Source: Parachryseolinea silvisoli (GTDB lineage: Bacteria > Bacteroidota > Bacteroidia > Cytophagales > Cyclobacteriaceae). Taken from it: a stretch of DNA of 64,000 bases. The stretch spans positions 1,054,001 to 1,118,000 of the forward strand of contig NZ_JAIOAO010000003.1 in NCBI RefSeq assembly GCF_021190955.1. Reading direction: 5' to 3'. The notes beneath the pieces are model-generated. The model saw only the letters and a list, made by a program, of their open reading frames with translations. It did not search any database and had not been told where the DNA came from. Positions 50,796 through 59,061 of the stretch are shown in pieces (within the stretch, counting starts at the first letter, position 1; every line of letters begins with the position of its first letter). Made by a program: the position numbers and the translations under genes.

Positions 50796-50852
50796 TTAAT
50801 AGTCTTTCTTAAAATAATTGAACTATTAACGGGAGGGGGCGCGCTACCTTTG
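50796..50852 (+). promoter_or_regulatory. Promoter and possible operator of the RidA-like gene
   Basis: TACCTTTG at 50845-50852 matches the -7 box; TTG at 50818-50820 is 24 bases upstream, slightly long. An inverted repeat TTAATAGT (50796-50803) and ACTATTAA (50822-50829) encloses the -33 part and could bind a dimeric regulator. The start codon follows 21 bases after the box. Confidence 0.45.
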
Positions 50853-50873
50853 TTCTATTAAATTCATACAACC

Positions 50874-51311
50874 ATGGAAGTAGAACATGCTGGAAAAATA
50901 GACATTTCACAGATAAAAGTAACACCCGATACTTATGCCCCGTTTCGCCTGGCCCAGGGCTACCGTGTGGGCCATCTCCTGTTTATTTCGGGGCAAACGG
51001 CCCTCGATGAGGATGGCCAATTGATTGGCATCGGCGATTTTGATATACAAGCACACAAAACTTTTGAAAATTTGCAGAAGGTGCTGATAGCCGGTGGATC
51101 CAGTTTGAAGAATGTCGTTAAAGTAACGATACTATTACGGGACATGGCAAACTTTGGAAAGATTGTGACGCTTAGAGAAAAATACTTTACAGCCCCATAT
51201 CCTGCCGATACAATTCTCGAAGTATCTTCTTTGTTCTCCCCGGATGCGCTTATCGAGATCGAGGCCATCGCTGTTGCGAACCATGCGGCGGAATGGAAAA
51301 GTAGTGAATAA
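50874..51311 (+). CDS. RidA/YjgF/YER057c/UK114 family protein lacking the catalytic Arg
   Basis: The 145-residue protein has the family fold and motifs: FISGQTALDEDGQLIG, FENLQKVLIAGGSSLKNVVKVT, and the end IEIEAIAV. RidA proper has an Arg in the PAR segment that binds the carboxylate of imine intermediates; here that segment reads YPADTILEV, with Asp in place of Arg. So it is unlikely to deaminate 2-aminoacrylate-type imines as RidA does. It is cytoplasmic and stands alone, with its own promoter box and terminator, and converges with a Crp/Fnr-type regulator gene. Confidence 0.85.
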   Translation: MEVEHAGKIDISQIKVTPDTYAPFRLAQGYRVGHLLFISGQTALDEDGQLIGIGDFDIQAHKTFENLQKVLIAGGSSLKNVVKVTILLRDMANFGKIVTLREKYFTAPYPADTILEVSSLFSPDALIEIEAIAVANHAAEWKSSE

Positions 51312-51318
51312 AAATAGT

Positions 51319-51350
51319 GGGAGGCCTGCTTGCCTCCCTTTACTTTTTTA
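51319..51350 (+). terminator. Intrinsic terminator after the RidA-like gene
   Basis: GGGAGGC and GCCTCCC pair around CTGCTT, followed by TTTACTTTTTT. It runs into the end of the convergent regulator gene and may serve both. Confidence 0.8.
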
Positions 51351-51945
51351 AAAGCTCTTTTCGTATTTGACTGAGAAAGACAGGCGTCATTCCTAAGAAC
51401 GAAGCGATGTGTTTTTGCGGCAAGCGTTGTTCAATGTCAGGGTACTTTTTTACTAAAGCCTGGTATCGTTCTACTCCCGACAGGCTAATATTGTTCAATA
51501 TCCGCTCGTCTTGCGCCATGCTCGCATGCTCGTTGAGGATACGCCAGAAGCGCTCCATTTTTGGAACGCGGAGCAACAGTTCCTCCCGCTTTTCTATGTC
51601 GATTTGCAGGACCACCGTTTTTTCAAGCGCGATAATGTTGCGGCTGGCGGGTACCTGGCGTATGAAACTATTCAGATCTGATATCCACCAGTCTTCCCGG
51701 GCGAAATGTAAAGTATGCTCATCACCGCGGCCATCGACATGAAAGGAACGCAAGAAGCCCTGGCATACATAACTTTCGTATCGGCATATCTCGCCCTGAG
51801 TCAACAGGTATTGACGAGGAAGCAGACTCCGAATACTAAATGCGGATTGAACAAAGCGCTGTTCTTCTTCGTTAAGACTGGTCCGGCGTTCAATATGTTG
51901 TAGTATAGTTTTAAAGTAGTTGTCCGTGCCGGATTCCTTGATCAT
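51340..51945 (-). CDS. Crp/Fnr family transcriptional regulator
   Basis: The 201-residue protein from ATG 51945 has a cyclic-nucleotide-binding-type beta barrel (about 20-120) with the segment LTQGEICRYESYVCQGFLRSF (quoted in part: CQGFLRSFH), a long helix and a C-terminal helix-turn-helix (IEQRLPQKHIASFLGMTPVFLSQIRKE, in part: KHIASFLGMTPVFLSQIR). A further in-frame ATG at 52038 adds 31 residues with no family match. Proteins of this shape in Bacteroidota often control a neighbouring gene. It converges with the RidA-like gene, which has a palindrome at its promoter. Confidence 0.88.
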   Translation of the reverse strand: MIKESGTDNYFKTILQHIERRTSLNEEEQRFVQSAFSIRSLLPRQYLLTQGEICRYESYVCQGFLRSFHVDGRGDEHTLHFAREDWWISDLNSFIRQVPASRNIIALEKTVVLQIDIEKREELLLRVPKMERFWRILNEHASMAQDERILNNISLSGVERYQALVKKYPDIEQRLPQKHIASFLGMTPVFLSQIRKELLKK

Positions 51946-52071
51946 GATATTTCCACTTTTTTGCACAATGTAAAAAAATATGGCATGCTTTGTGGTTCCG
52001 GAAGACATTTGATTTTGGGTGTGAGCATGATCGTCCACGGGTGACAGGGTAGGGTTGGAATTGTAAATTCC

Positions 52072-52102
52072 GGAAGCCTGTCATGTGCAGGCTTCCTTTT
52101 TT
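52072..52102 (+). terminator. Orphan intrinsic terminator, plus strand
   Basis: GGAAGCCTG and CAGGCTTCC are perfect nine-base arms around TCATGTG, followed by six T. There is no plus-strand gene upstream before the RidA-like gene, which has its own terminator. A small RNA or an antisense transcript of the Crp/Fnr gene could end here. Confidence 0.75.
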
Positions 52103-52114
52103 ATATGGGTAGTT

Positions 52115-52146
52115 GTGTGGATAAAACCCCACACCCGTCTTTTTTG
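52115..52146 (+). terminator. Second weaker terminator directly after the first
   Basis: GTGTGG and CCACAC pair around seven bases, followed after CCGTC by six T. Confidence 0.4.
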
Positions 52147-52402
52147 ATCGTAGTATAAAAATTTTGTTGAGGAGATTCGCGCGATCGAATACAATTATAC
52201 CTTAACTTTCGTTTAGTATTATGTTGACGGGTTAGTGTGAGTTGTATAAAGTCTTTTGTTTTCTACCAGCACAACGTTAAGGGCGATATACACCGGGGCG
52301 AGATCAATACTATCATTTTAATGAGTTTTTTTAACGGGACGTTTTAACTAATCCTGAATGGCTATGCTTTAATCTTTTTTTTACCCTTAAATATCACTGT
52401 CT

Positions 52403-53815
52403 ATGAAAAAACAATGCTTGCTTTTGGCAATGCTCCTGGCATTGCTATGTCTCAATCAATCGTGTAATGACGAGCCGGACCACGTCAAGGGGCCTCGGGC
52501 TGTCAGCTTTTCCCTCGGGCTGGCGCGAGGCGGAGATGCCCCGGGGCGCATAGCGGCCACGATACCTGACGGCTCGTCTGTCCTGATTACGCTGACCAAA
52601 CCCGATGGCACGCCGGTGCTGACGCGTGAACGGGTGAGCATCCTGACCCTGGGCAATGGCTATGTTACAGCCCCGTTAAGCCTTGAACCAGGTGATTATA
52701 CCCTGACCGACTTTTGGATTGTACAAGATTCCTCGGCGGTGTTGTTCCTCACGCCGAAGGCCGGTTCGCCGATGGCGGAGTATGTTTCGCGCCCGCTGCC
52801 ATTTGACTTCCCGGTAGCGCACAACACTACGACCAACGTGCCGATCGAAGTGGTGCCGACCGGCACACACGCACCGGAAGACTTTGGTTATGCTTCGTTT
52901 GCAATTACTGTGGTCGATGTACCACAGGATACGATCGATTTCCGGATCTCCGTCTTTGTCGAAAACGAAAGTGGTGGATTGGAATTAACCCATGCGGAAG
53001 CAGTGTTGATCCGGGATTGGGAGAGCTCGTTTGAGCATTATGACCTGTCGGCAGGCATCAACACGTTAAACTTTACACGCAGCGACATGGAGTCGGGGTT
53101 CCGGCTGCACATCAACAAGCCCGGGTATATTTCCGCGGCACGTGATATTTCTGCTGCGGCCATTGATGACTATGCAAACGTGCCTCTCACCGTGGTGCTA
53201 CAGCGTTCAGCCCCCGACAATAGTCCGTCCATCACGTTTGGTGGGTCGACCTGGGCAACTGGGGGTGGATACCACATCGTCTTCGATTTCGAAGAATCCG
53301 CGACCCTGTATGTAGACTGGGGGGATGGCTTTATTGAAAAGTTTACCCCGGGCCCGGGCACCTTTGTACAGCGACATCCATACGAAACCGGTAATGAACG
53401 GGAGATTACCGTTCGCGGCGATCTGGATAAGATCGTGTCGTTTAACACGGCCTACTCGCTGACATCGTTGAACGTCGCCGCGTTGGTGAACCTGAAACGC
53501 TTTTCCGCTGCCAATTCCAGCGTGAACAGCATAGACCTTTCCACCATGCCGAGGCTGGAATCGCTTTGGCTGGCCCTCGGTGGCGGCCCGACCATTTTGC
53601 CGGCCGAACACAACATCCGCGAAGTCTTTTTAACCTATTGGGGCGAAGACTATACTGCCTTCGTGAATAACATTTTCACTAACGCCGTCAATAAAAACAT
53701 CCGCGATGGCGTATTTCAATATGCTTACTACGCCGATGACCAATTGCCGGCAGCAGTAATTGATAAGCTGATAATCCTGCGCGTAGACTACGGCTGGAAT
53801 GTATCGTATCATTAA
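52403..53815 (+). CDS. Surface lipoprotein of unknown function with LRR-like end
   Basis: The 470-residue protein has a lipoprotein signal ending CLNQSC (Cys21). Residues about 30-160 and 165-280 look like two beta-sandwich modules; about 285-340 is a short beta region with WGDG (VDWGDGFIEKF), a motif seen near leucine-rich-repeat adhesins; and about 345-400 shows LRR-like lines (LTSLNVAALVNLKRF, SIDLSTMPRLESLWL). I do not recognise a named family. It stands alone between two terminators. It may be an adhesin or a binding protein on the cell surface; this is inference from domain shape. Confidence 0.75.
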   Translation: MKKQCLLLAMLLALLCLNQSCNDEPDHVKGPRAVSFSLGLARGGDAPGRIAATIPDGSSVLITLTKPDGTPVLTRERVSILTLGNGYVTAPLSLEPGDYTLTDFWIVQDSSAVLFLTPKAGSPMAEYVSRPLPFDFPVAHNTTTNVPIEVVPTGTHAPEDFGYASFAITVVDVPQDTIDFRISVFVENESGGLELTHAEAVLIRDWESSFEHYDLSAGINTLNFTRSDMESGFRLHINKPGYISAARDISAAAIDDYANVPLTVVLQRSAPDNSPSITFGGSTWATGGGYHIVFDFEESATLYVDWGDGFIEKFTPGPGTFVQRHPYETGNEREITVRGDLDKIVSFNTAYSLTSLNVAALVNLKRFSAANSSVNSIDLSTMPRLESLWLALGGGPTILPAEHNIREVFLTYWGEDYTAFVNNIFTNAVNKNIRDGVFQYAYYADDQLPAAVIDKLIILRVDYGWNVSYH

Positions 53816-53835
53816 TCTATTTTCTCCCATGTGTG

Positions 53836-53875
53836 AGAGCCCGGTGCGTATGCCCGGGCTCTTGTTGTTTTTGGA
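53836..53875 (+). terminator. Intrinsic terminator after the surface lipoprotein gene
   Basis: AGAGCCCGG and CCGGGCTCT are perfect nine-base arms around a nine-base loop, followed by TGTTGTTTTT. Confidence 0.8.
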
Positions 53876-54015
53876 TGATTACGGGTGATCGCCCCGTATA
53901 CGACAACGCATACACCAAGGGTTAATTATCGACATATTGCCCCACCGGCCGTAAATGGGCTTGATTTTGTCGTGGTTAGCTCCAATATTGCCAGGCCATA
54001 CAAAAACCCCATCTC

Positions 54016-55203
54016 ATGCTCACAAAAACGCCCCTGCTGGACGCTATCAACAGCGCGAATTTTTCTACCGCCGAGGAGCTCATCCGTAACGGCGAGCGCA
54101 TTCCCGACGGACTGCAATCGTACAATCTCACGCAACTATACGAAACCCTAATCGCGAAGAAAGGCTTTGCGATATTGAAAGCCCTGGCAGCGGATGGCCA
54201 GATTGCTACCGATGTATATGAGCTGGAGAGGTTCGACCACAGTATCTTCCACCCGCTGATCAAGCGCCTGCCACAGGACGAAGAATCACTCACGTTCCTG
54301 CGCGAATTTGTTGCCAGCGCGCAAAACATCAACGACGAAGTGGACGGCAAAACACTCCTGGCCTATGCATTCGAGTCGCAGGCGGAACCGGCCGTCATCA
54401 AGGCCCTGATCGACGCCGGTTGTCGCACGGACTTTAAGAACAACGCCGAAGACAACCTGATCAGCCAGGTTGTACGTATAAACCTCATGCCCGAGCCAAA
54501 ACAGCTGGCCTATATTGAAATGCTTATCCAGGAAGGCGTGGATGTAAACGAAACCAATGTCGTGAAGCAGACAGCGTTACACATTGCGGTGGAGCGCGAT
54601 AAAAGGCACCTGGTGGACATCCTGCTGCAGCATGGAGCGCAGCCAAATGACCAGGATAAAGACGGCAATTCCGCTTACTTTTATGCGCTGGCACATAAGT
54701 TCGATCGCGTGGTATACGAAAAACTGTCGGCCAACACGCCTGCGGACTTTTCCTTGCTGAACAAGAACGGCCAGACCCCCCTTTCGGAATTCCTGCGCAT
54801 GATGCAGGGCGGCGCAAACGACACGGCGTTGCTGGAGCAACTGCTGGCTGACGGCGCAGACCTCGATCATGCTACACCGTACTATAGCACGCCCAAGTCA
54901 GGGTGGGACTGGATCATTGAAAAGTCCACCGAAGTAATGCAGATGGCTCTTCTAAAAACCAGGACGGACGTCAATCACCAGGATAATGAAGGCAATACAC
55001 TGCTACACAAGGTATGTGCCATCAATCCAAATTATGAGCAGAACAAGGCGCGTGAGATCTACAAAAAAGCCAAGATGCTGCTCGACGCCGGTGCCGATCC
55101 GACGATTACCAACACGCAAGACAAAAAACCTATTGACCTGGCAACGAACGACAATCTAAAAGCCAAGACAGTAGAAATACTTTTAGCAGCTGAAAAGAAA
55201 TAA
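54016..55203 (+). CDS. Ankyrin-repeat protein
   Basis: The 395-residue protein has no signal peptide or membrane segment and is cytoplasmic. It carries ankyrin-type repeats over most of its length, for example DGKTLLAYAFES, VKQTALHIAVERDKRHLVDILLQHGAQ, NKNGQTPLSEFL and NEGNTLLHKVC. Some repeats are degenerate and longer than the usual 33 residues. Ankyrin proteins bind other proteins; the target is unknown. The next gene, 18 bases on, is a second ankyrin protein, so they are co-transcribed and may act together. Confidence 0.9.
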   Translation: MLTKTPLLDAINSANFSTAEELIRNGERIPDGLQSYNLTQLYETLIAKKGFAILKALAADGQIATDVYELERFDHSIFHPLIKRLPQDEESLTFLREFVASAQNINDEVDGKTLLAYAFESQAEPAVIKALIDAGCRTDFKNNAEDNLISQVVRINLMPEPKQLAYIEMLIQEGVDVNETNVVKQTALHIAVERDKRHLVDILLQHGAQPNDQDKDGNSAYFYALAHKFDRVVYEKLSANTPADFSLLNKNGQTPLSEFLRMMQGGANDTALLEQLLADGADLDHATPYYSTPKSGWDWIIEKSTEVMQMALLKTRTDVNHQDNEGNTLLHKVCAINPNYEQNKAREIYKKAKMLLDAGADPTITNTQDKKPIDLATNDNLKAKTVEILLAAEKK

Positions 55204-55221
55204 TAAAAACCCCATTCATAC

Positions 55222-56556
55222 ATGTCTCAATCCTTTATCATTGCCTGTGAAGAAGGCAAACGCAAGATTGCCGAGCTTTTACTGGCCAACAAAGAGGTAG
55301 ATGTAAAATATACTGACGAAAAGGGGCGTACAGCGTTACACTACGCTGCTCACCGCGGATATCTGGATATCGTCAAGCTGCTGATTGCCTCCGGCGCAGA
55401 CCTCGACTACGAAGATCACCAGGGCGAGACACCGTTGTTCTTTGCCAGCCTGCAAAAACAGAAACAAACGGCGGTATACTTACTGGAACAAGGCGCGCGC
55501 ACCGACATCAATGACCTGAATGGCAACAGCCTGCTACACCTGACAGCGCAGACAGGTCAAACCGAAGTAGTCAGGCAATTACTGGAAAGGGGAGTGGCCG
55601 TCGACGCTGAGAACAATCAGGCTGAGACACCCCTGCTCATCGCTGCCTCCTGGCGTAACACAGAGATCGTCACGTTGCTGCTCCAGCATGGCGCGAACGT
55701 CAACACCACGAATAAACAAGGCGACTCGCCATTATTGTTTGCCGTCCGGTCGAAGCACATGCCGATGGTGGAGCTGTTGCTGACCAACGGCGCCAATATC
55801 GATCACATCAACCACGCAGGCGAAAACGCGCTGCTGCTGGCGTGCTACGAAACGAACCGCATGCTGGTGAACTTGTTGGTCTCGAAAGGAGCCAGTCTGT
55901 TTGTGTCGTCTAAGAATGGTGTATCACCGATCTGGTATGCATGCGCGAATAATCAAAAAGAAATTGTAGCACTCTTCCTGGACCACGGCCTTGATGTAAA
56001 TCACAGCCGTCCCATGACCGGCGCGACCACGTCGATGAATACCTATCTTGATTGGGTTGAGACCGCCAACAACCTATCAATACAAAGCAGCTTCACGCTC
56101 AACACGACGTACGAATACGGCGGCGAAAGCCTGCTGCACCTGGCGGTGAAAAGCGGCCACATGAGCATGATTAAGCTGTTGCTGGAACGCGGTGCCACGC
56201 TCAACATACAAGACGAGTCTGGTAATACAGCGTTGCACTACGCCGCCGCGAACGGTAAGAAGGATGCCGTTAAATACCTGCTCGAACAAGGTGCGGATTC
56301 CACGGTGGTAAATGTGAAGGAGCAGAAGGCAATTGATTACTCGAATATTAAAGGGTTTAACGAGATTACAGCGTTATTGCTCCAATACGGCCCAGGCCCT
56401 AAACAGACGCAGGCTGCGGCCACGCCGGCTGTTAACAACGGCGCCCCCGCGGTAAATAAAAAGCAGGCATTACTGGATTTGAAAGATTTGTTGGACGCAG
56501 GTGTACTTACACAGGCTGAGTTTGATGCTGAGAAGAGTAAGATTTTAAATGGATGA
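55222..56556 (+). CDS. Ankyrin-repeat protein with C-terminal SHOCT domain
   Basis: The 444-residue protein has about ten ankyrin repeats (about 10-390), more regular than those of the gene before it (DEKGRTALHYAAHRGYLDIVKLLIASGAD, in part: GRTALHYAAHRGYLDIVK). After an Ala/Pro linker the last 35 residues form a SHOCT domain (LLDLKDLLDAGVLTQAEFDAEKSKIL, in part: LLDAGVLTQAEFDAEK), a short helical unit thought to help oligomerise proteins. It is cytoplasmic. It is second in an operon with another ankyrin protein. No toxin, effector or phage gene is next to them. Confidence 0.92.
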   Translation: MSQSFIIACEEGKRKIAELLLANKEVDVKYTDEKGRTALHYAAHRGYLDIVKLLIASGADLDYEDHQGETPLFFASLQKQKQTAVYLLEQGARTDINDLNGNSLLHLTAQTGQTEVVRQLLERGVAVDAENNQAETPLLIAASWRNTEIVTLLLQHGANVNTTNKQGDSPLLFAVRSKHMPMVELLLTNGANIDHINHAGENALLLACYETNRMLVNLLVSKGASLFVSSKNGVSPIWYACANNQKEIVALFLDHGLDVNHSRPMTGATTSMNTYLDWVETANNLSIQSSFTLNTTYEYGGESLLHLAVKSGHMSMIKLLLERGATLNIQDESGNTALHYAAANGKKDAVKYLLEQGADSTVVNVKEQKAIDYSNIKGFNEITALLLQYGPGPKQTQAAATPAVNNGAPAVNKKQALLDLKDLLDAGVLTQAEFDAEKSKILNG

Positions 56557-56644
56557 ACTGCCGGGCGCAAGGATACGTCTGAAGACTGGCGCCATGGTAT
56601 GAGCAGTAGGAAAAAACTATGCCCGGCGGAAATAGCGCGAGTGT

Positions 56645-56691
56645 AAGCGCGAGAGCGGATACGGGTATTTTTTCCCTTCGCTCTCACGCTT
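56645..56691. terminator. Long inverted repeat between convergent ankyrin and GH20 genes
   Basis: AAGCGCGAGAGCG and CGCTCTCACGCTT are 13-base arms with one G-U pair, around a 21-base loop that contains six T. It probably ends both transcripts. Confidence 0.6.
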
Positions 56692-56709
56692 TGCTCATGA
56701 AGACCGACG

Positions 56710-59040
56710 TTACGGCTTTTCGGATGCTAATGCCGTTGCCGGTATGGCTTGTTTTGTGATGCCTGGGCCTTCGTATAATAACGTCAGGCTCTTACCGCCA
56801 CCGCCGTCGAAGTACCGTAGGGTAATGGGATGCCAGCCTTTATCAAGCGCAACCTGGCCACCGATCTCCCGGTCGCCATGTTCGCCGTCATTGTTCACCA
56901 CCAGGCGATCGCCTATTTTCAATACACTGCCATCATCAGAGGAAAGATAGAAGGTATAGATGCCTTTTTCGGCTACGTTGATATATCCTGTAAAGGCCAA
57001 TCCAAATCCATCTGTCGCCGTCGCGATGTCGGGTATGAGGACAGAAGGTACTCGCACCGTTGTCTTCAGATCGGTCGGCACAAACTTCTCCACCGAGCGA
57101 TAGGAGCGATGGCTGGGGTAATACGCACACGCTAAGCCGGGCTTTGTATTCGCGGGCGAAACGCCTGTCAGGTAAGTTTGCTTTTCATACCGGATGGTAT
57201 ACGCGTTGCCCGCACGTCCGTGTGCGCCATAGCTAACCATCTTCAGGGTGGCTGTGGTGTCGAGTGTAAAGGCATTGTTGTATAGAGCAGCGGTACTATC
57301 GGGCAGCGTTCCGTCGGTAGTATAACGCAAGGCAGTGATGCCGTTCGGGATGGTCAACGCAATGTGTGCCGTGTCGGTAAAGACAACGTGCTGCGGCAGG
57401 TCCGGGATGTCGGGCAGGCGGTAGTGCACGCCAAGGGCATCCAGACGTCCGTAGTGTATGCCCATGCGCTCCTGGAAGCTGTCCCAATCCTTTTGCCGGC
57501 TCCAGGCTACTTCCGCCAGGGCTACCATGCGTGGCATAGTCATGAAATCGAGGCGGTCCTCCGTCGGGATATATTCCGTCCAGATGTTGGCCTGAATACC
57601 TTTGAGCCTTTTCTCAGATTCAGGTGTCAGGCCTTCCGGTACGGGGTTGAAGAAGTAGGTGTGCTTCAACGAAGTTTGGTCGGGCTGGTAATCGAAGTAA
57701 CAGTGCGAGGTGGGACTCATGATGAGTTCATGGCCTTTGGTAACTGCCTTCGCCGGCGCATCCTTTACCCAGCCACGCCAGTACATCACGGTCAATGCCG
57801 TATCGGCGTTGCTGTCCAACACTTCGTCCCATCCAATCGCTTTTTTACCAAGCTTCTCCACAATCTGGCGGGCGCGGTTGACAAAATAACCGTGCAGGTC
57901 GCGGGCACTCTTCATGCCTTCGCGTTTCATCATACCGGCGCAGGTGCCCGAGGTGATCCACGTGGCTTCGTCCACTTCGTCGGCGCCAATGTGCAGATAA
58001 GGCCCCGGGAAAAGGCCTGCTACTTCGCTCAACACCTCTTCGATAAATTTATAGGTAGTCTCTTCGCACGGGCACAAGGGCGTTGTAAAGAGTTTGCCCC
58101 AGCTGCTTTCGTCTGTGCACGTCAGGGTAGGTACCGCCTGGATCGCAGCCAGCATGTGGCCCGGCATATCAATCTCGGGTACGATCGTAATCATGCGCTG
58201 TTGTGCGTAGGCAATGATGTCGCGGACTTCCTCCTGGGTATAAAATCCACCGTACTGTCGCTGGCCTTCCGACGTGCGGAAGAACTTCTCGGGCAACGCA
58301 TAGGAGGGATCGGTTTCCGCCTTCTCCAGGCAGACAGAGTCCTGGTTGTTCAATGTACGCCATGCACCTGCTTGCGTGAGCCGCGGATAGCGCTTAATCT
58401 CGAGGCGCCAGCCCTGATCATCGGTCAGGTGCCAATGCAGGGTATTGAACTTATACAGCGCCATGCGGTCGATGAACGTCCGGATAAAGTCGGGGGAGAA
58501 GAAGTGACGCGACACATCCAGGTGCATGCCGCGCCACGCGTAGCGCGGTGCATCCTGCAGCGTAACGGCCGGCACTGTCCACCGGCTGGTCTGGTGGTTT
58601 TTGGTTTCAACGGCAGCGGGCAGCAGCTGCCGTAAGCTTTGTACGGCGTAAAAGAGCCCTGCGGCGTCCGACGCTTCCAGGTTGATAACATCCGGGCTTA
58701 CCGTGACACTATAGCTTTCGGCCGGCTGACCTTGAATCAGGCGCAAGTGGATGGCGTGACCGGTGGTAAAGGTGTCGACCTTCTTTATGGGAATTTCAAA
58801 CGACGAAGGGCCATGCAGCAGCTCGCTCAGGTAACGTGCTACACCCGCAACGTTGCCGGTGTCGGTCGCCAGTTGAATAACAGTTTGTGCATTGATCTCA
58901 AAATAGCCATTGCCGGTCTGTAGTTGGGCCGGCTCGGGTATAATCGCGACGGGACCCGGTAGGGCTACCTTTTCGCGTGGAGTGCACTGCGCCAGCAAAA
59001 CGACGCAGGCTATTAGAAACAATTGTATTCTCATGTTCAC
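56710..59040 (-). CDS. GH20 beta-N-acetylhexosaminidase with PA14 domain, lipoprotein
   Basis: The 776-residue protein has a lipoprotein signal ending LLAQC (Cys19). Domains: GH20b (about 28-150), GH20 catalytic barrel (about 155-500) with WHLTDDQGWRLEI, the catalytic pair Asp354-Glu355 in LHIGADEVDEATW and MYWRGW; a chitobiase-type C-terminal module (about 545-610), and a PA14 domain (about 635-770; YTFYLSSDDGSVLKIGD). It removes terminal beta-linked GlcNAc or GalNAc. It is the last gene of a minus-strand operon with GH35, GH29 and a VCBS protein. Confidence 0.95.
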   Translation of the reverse strand: MNMRIQLFLIACVVLLAQCTPREKVALPGPVAIIPEPAQLQTGNGYFEINAQTVIQLATDTGNVAGVARYLSELLHGPSSFEIPIKKVDTFTTGHAIHLRLIQGQPAESYSVTVSPDVINLEASDAAGLFYAVQSLRQLLPAAVETKNHQTSRWTVPAVTLQDAPRYAWRGMHLDVSRHFFSPDFIRTFIDRMALYKFNTLHWHLTDDQGWRLEIKRYPRLTQAGAWRTLNNQDSVCLEKAETDPSYALPEKFFRTSEGQRQYGGFYTQEEVRDIIAYAQQRMITIVPEIDMPGHMLAAIQAVPTLTCTDESSWGKLFTTPLCPCEETTYKFIEEVLSEVAGLFPGPYLHIGADEVDEATWITSGTCAGMMKREGMKSARDLHGYFVNRARQIVEKLGKKAIGWDEVLDSNADTALTVMYWRGWVKDAPAKAVTKGHELIMSPTSHCYFDYQPDQTSLKHTYFFNPVPEGLTPESEKRLKGIQANIWTEYIPTEDRLDFMTMPRMVALAEVAWSRQKDWDSFQERMGIHYGRLDALGVHYRLPDIPDLPQHVVFTDTAHIALTIPNGITALRYTTDGTLPDSTAALYNNAFTLDTTATLKMVSYGAHGRAGNAYTIRYEKQTYLTGVSPANTKPGLACAYYPSHRSYRSVEKFVPTDLKTTVRVPSVLIPDIATATDGFGLAFTGYINVAEKGIYTFYLSSDDGSVLKIGDRLVVNNDGEHGDREIGGQVALDKGWHPITLRYFDGGGGKSLTLLYEGPGITKQAIPATALASEKP

Positions 59041-59061
59041 GTTAAGACAGGGTGGATGATG

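Larger units (their letters stand above)
51946..52402. other. 457-base region with orphan terminators
   Basis: No gene longer than 17 codons is seen on either strand. It holds the start of the Crp/Fnr-type gene on the minus side, two plus-strand terminators (52072-52102 and 52115-52146), and a T-rich leader of the lipoprotein gene that starts at 52403. No clear promoter box lies ahead of the terminators. Confidence 0.5.

Noticed and set aside
54016-56556. Ankyrin genes as part of a toxin/immunity island
   Set aside because: No toxin, Rhs, T6SS or phage gene is nearby.
57364-58635. A 423-codon open frame opposite the GH20 gene
   Set aside because: It is antisense to a clearly real gene, has no domain or signal, and such frames are common in this base composition.
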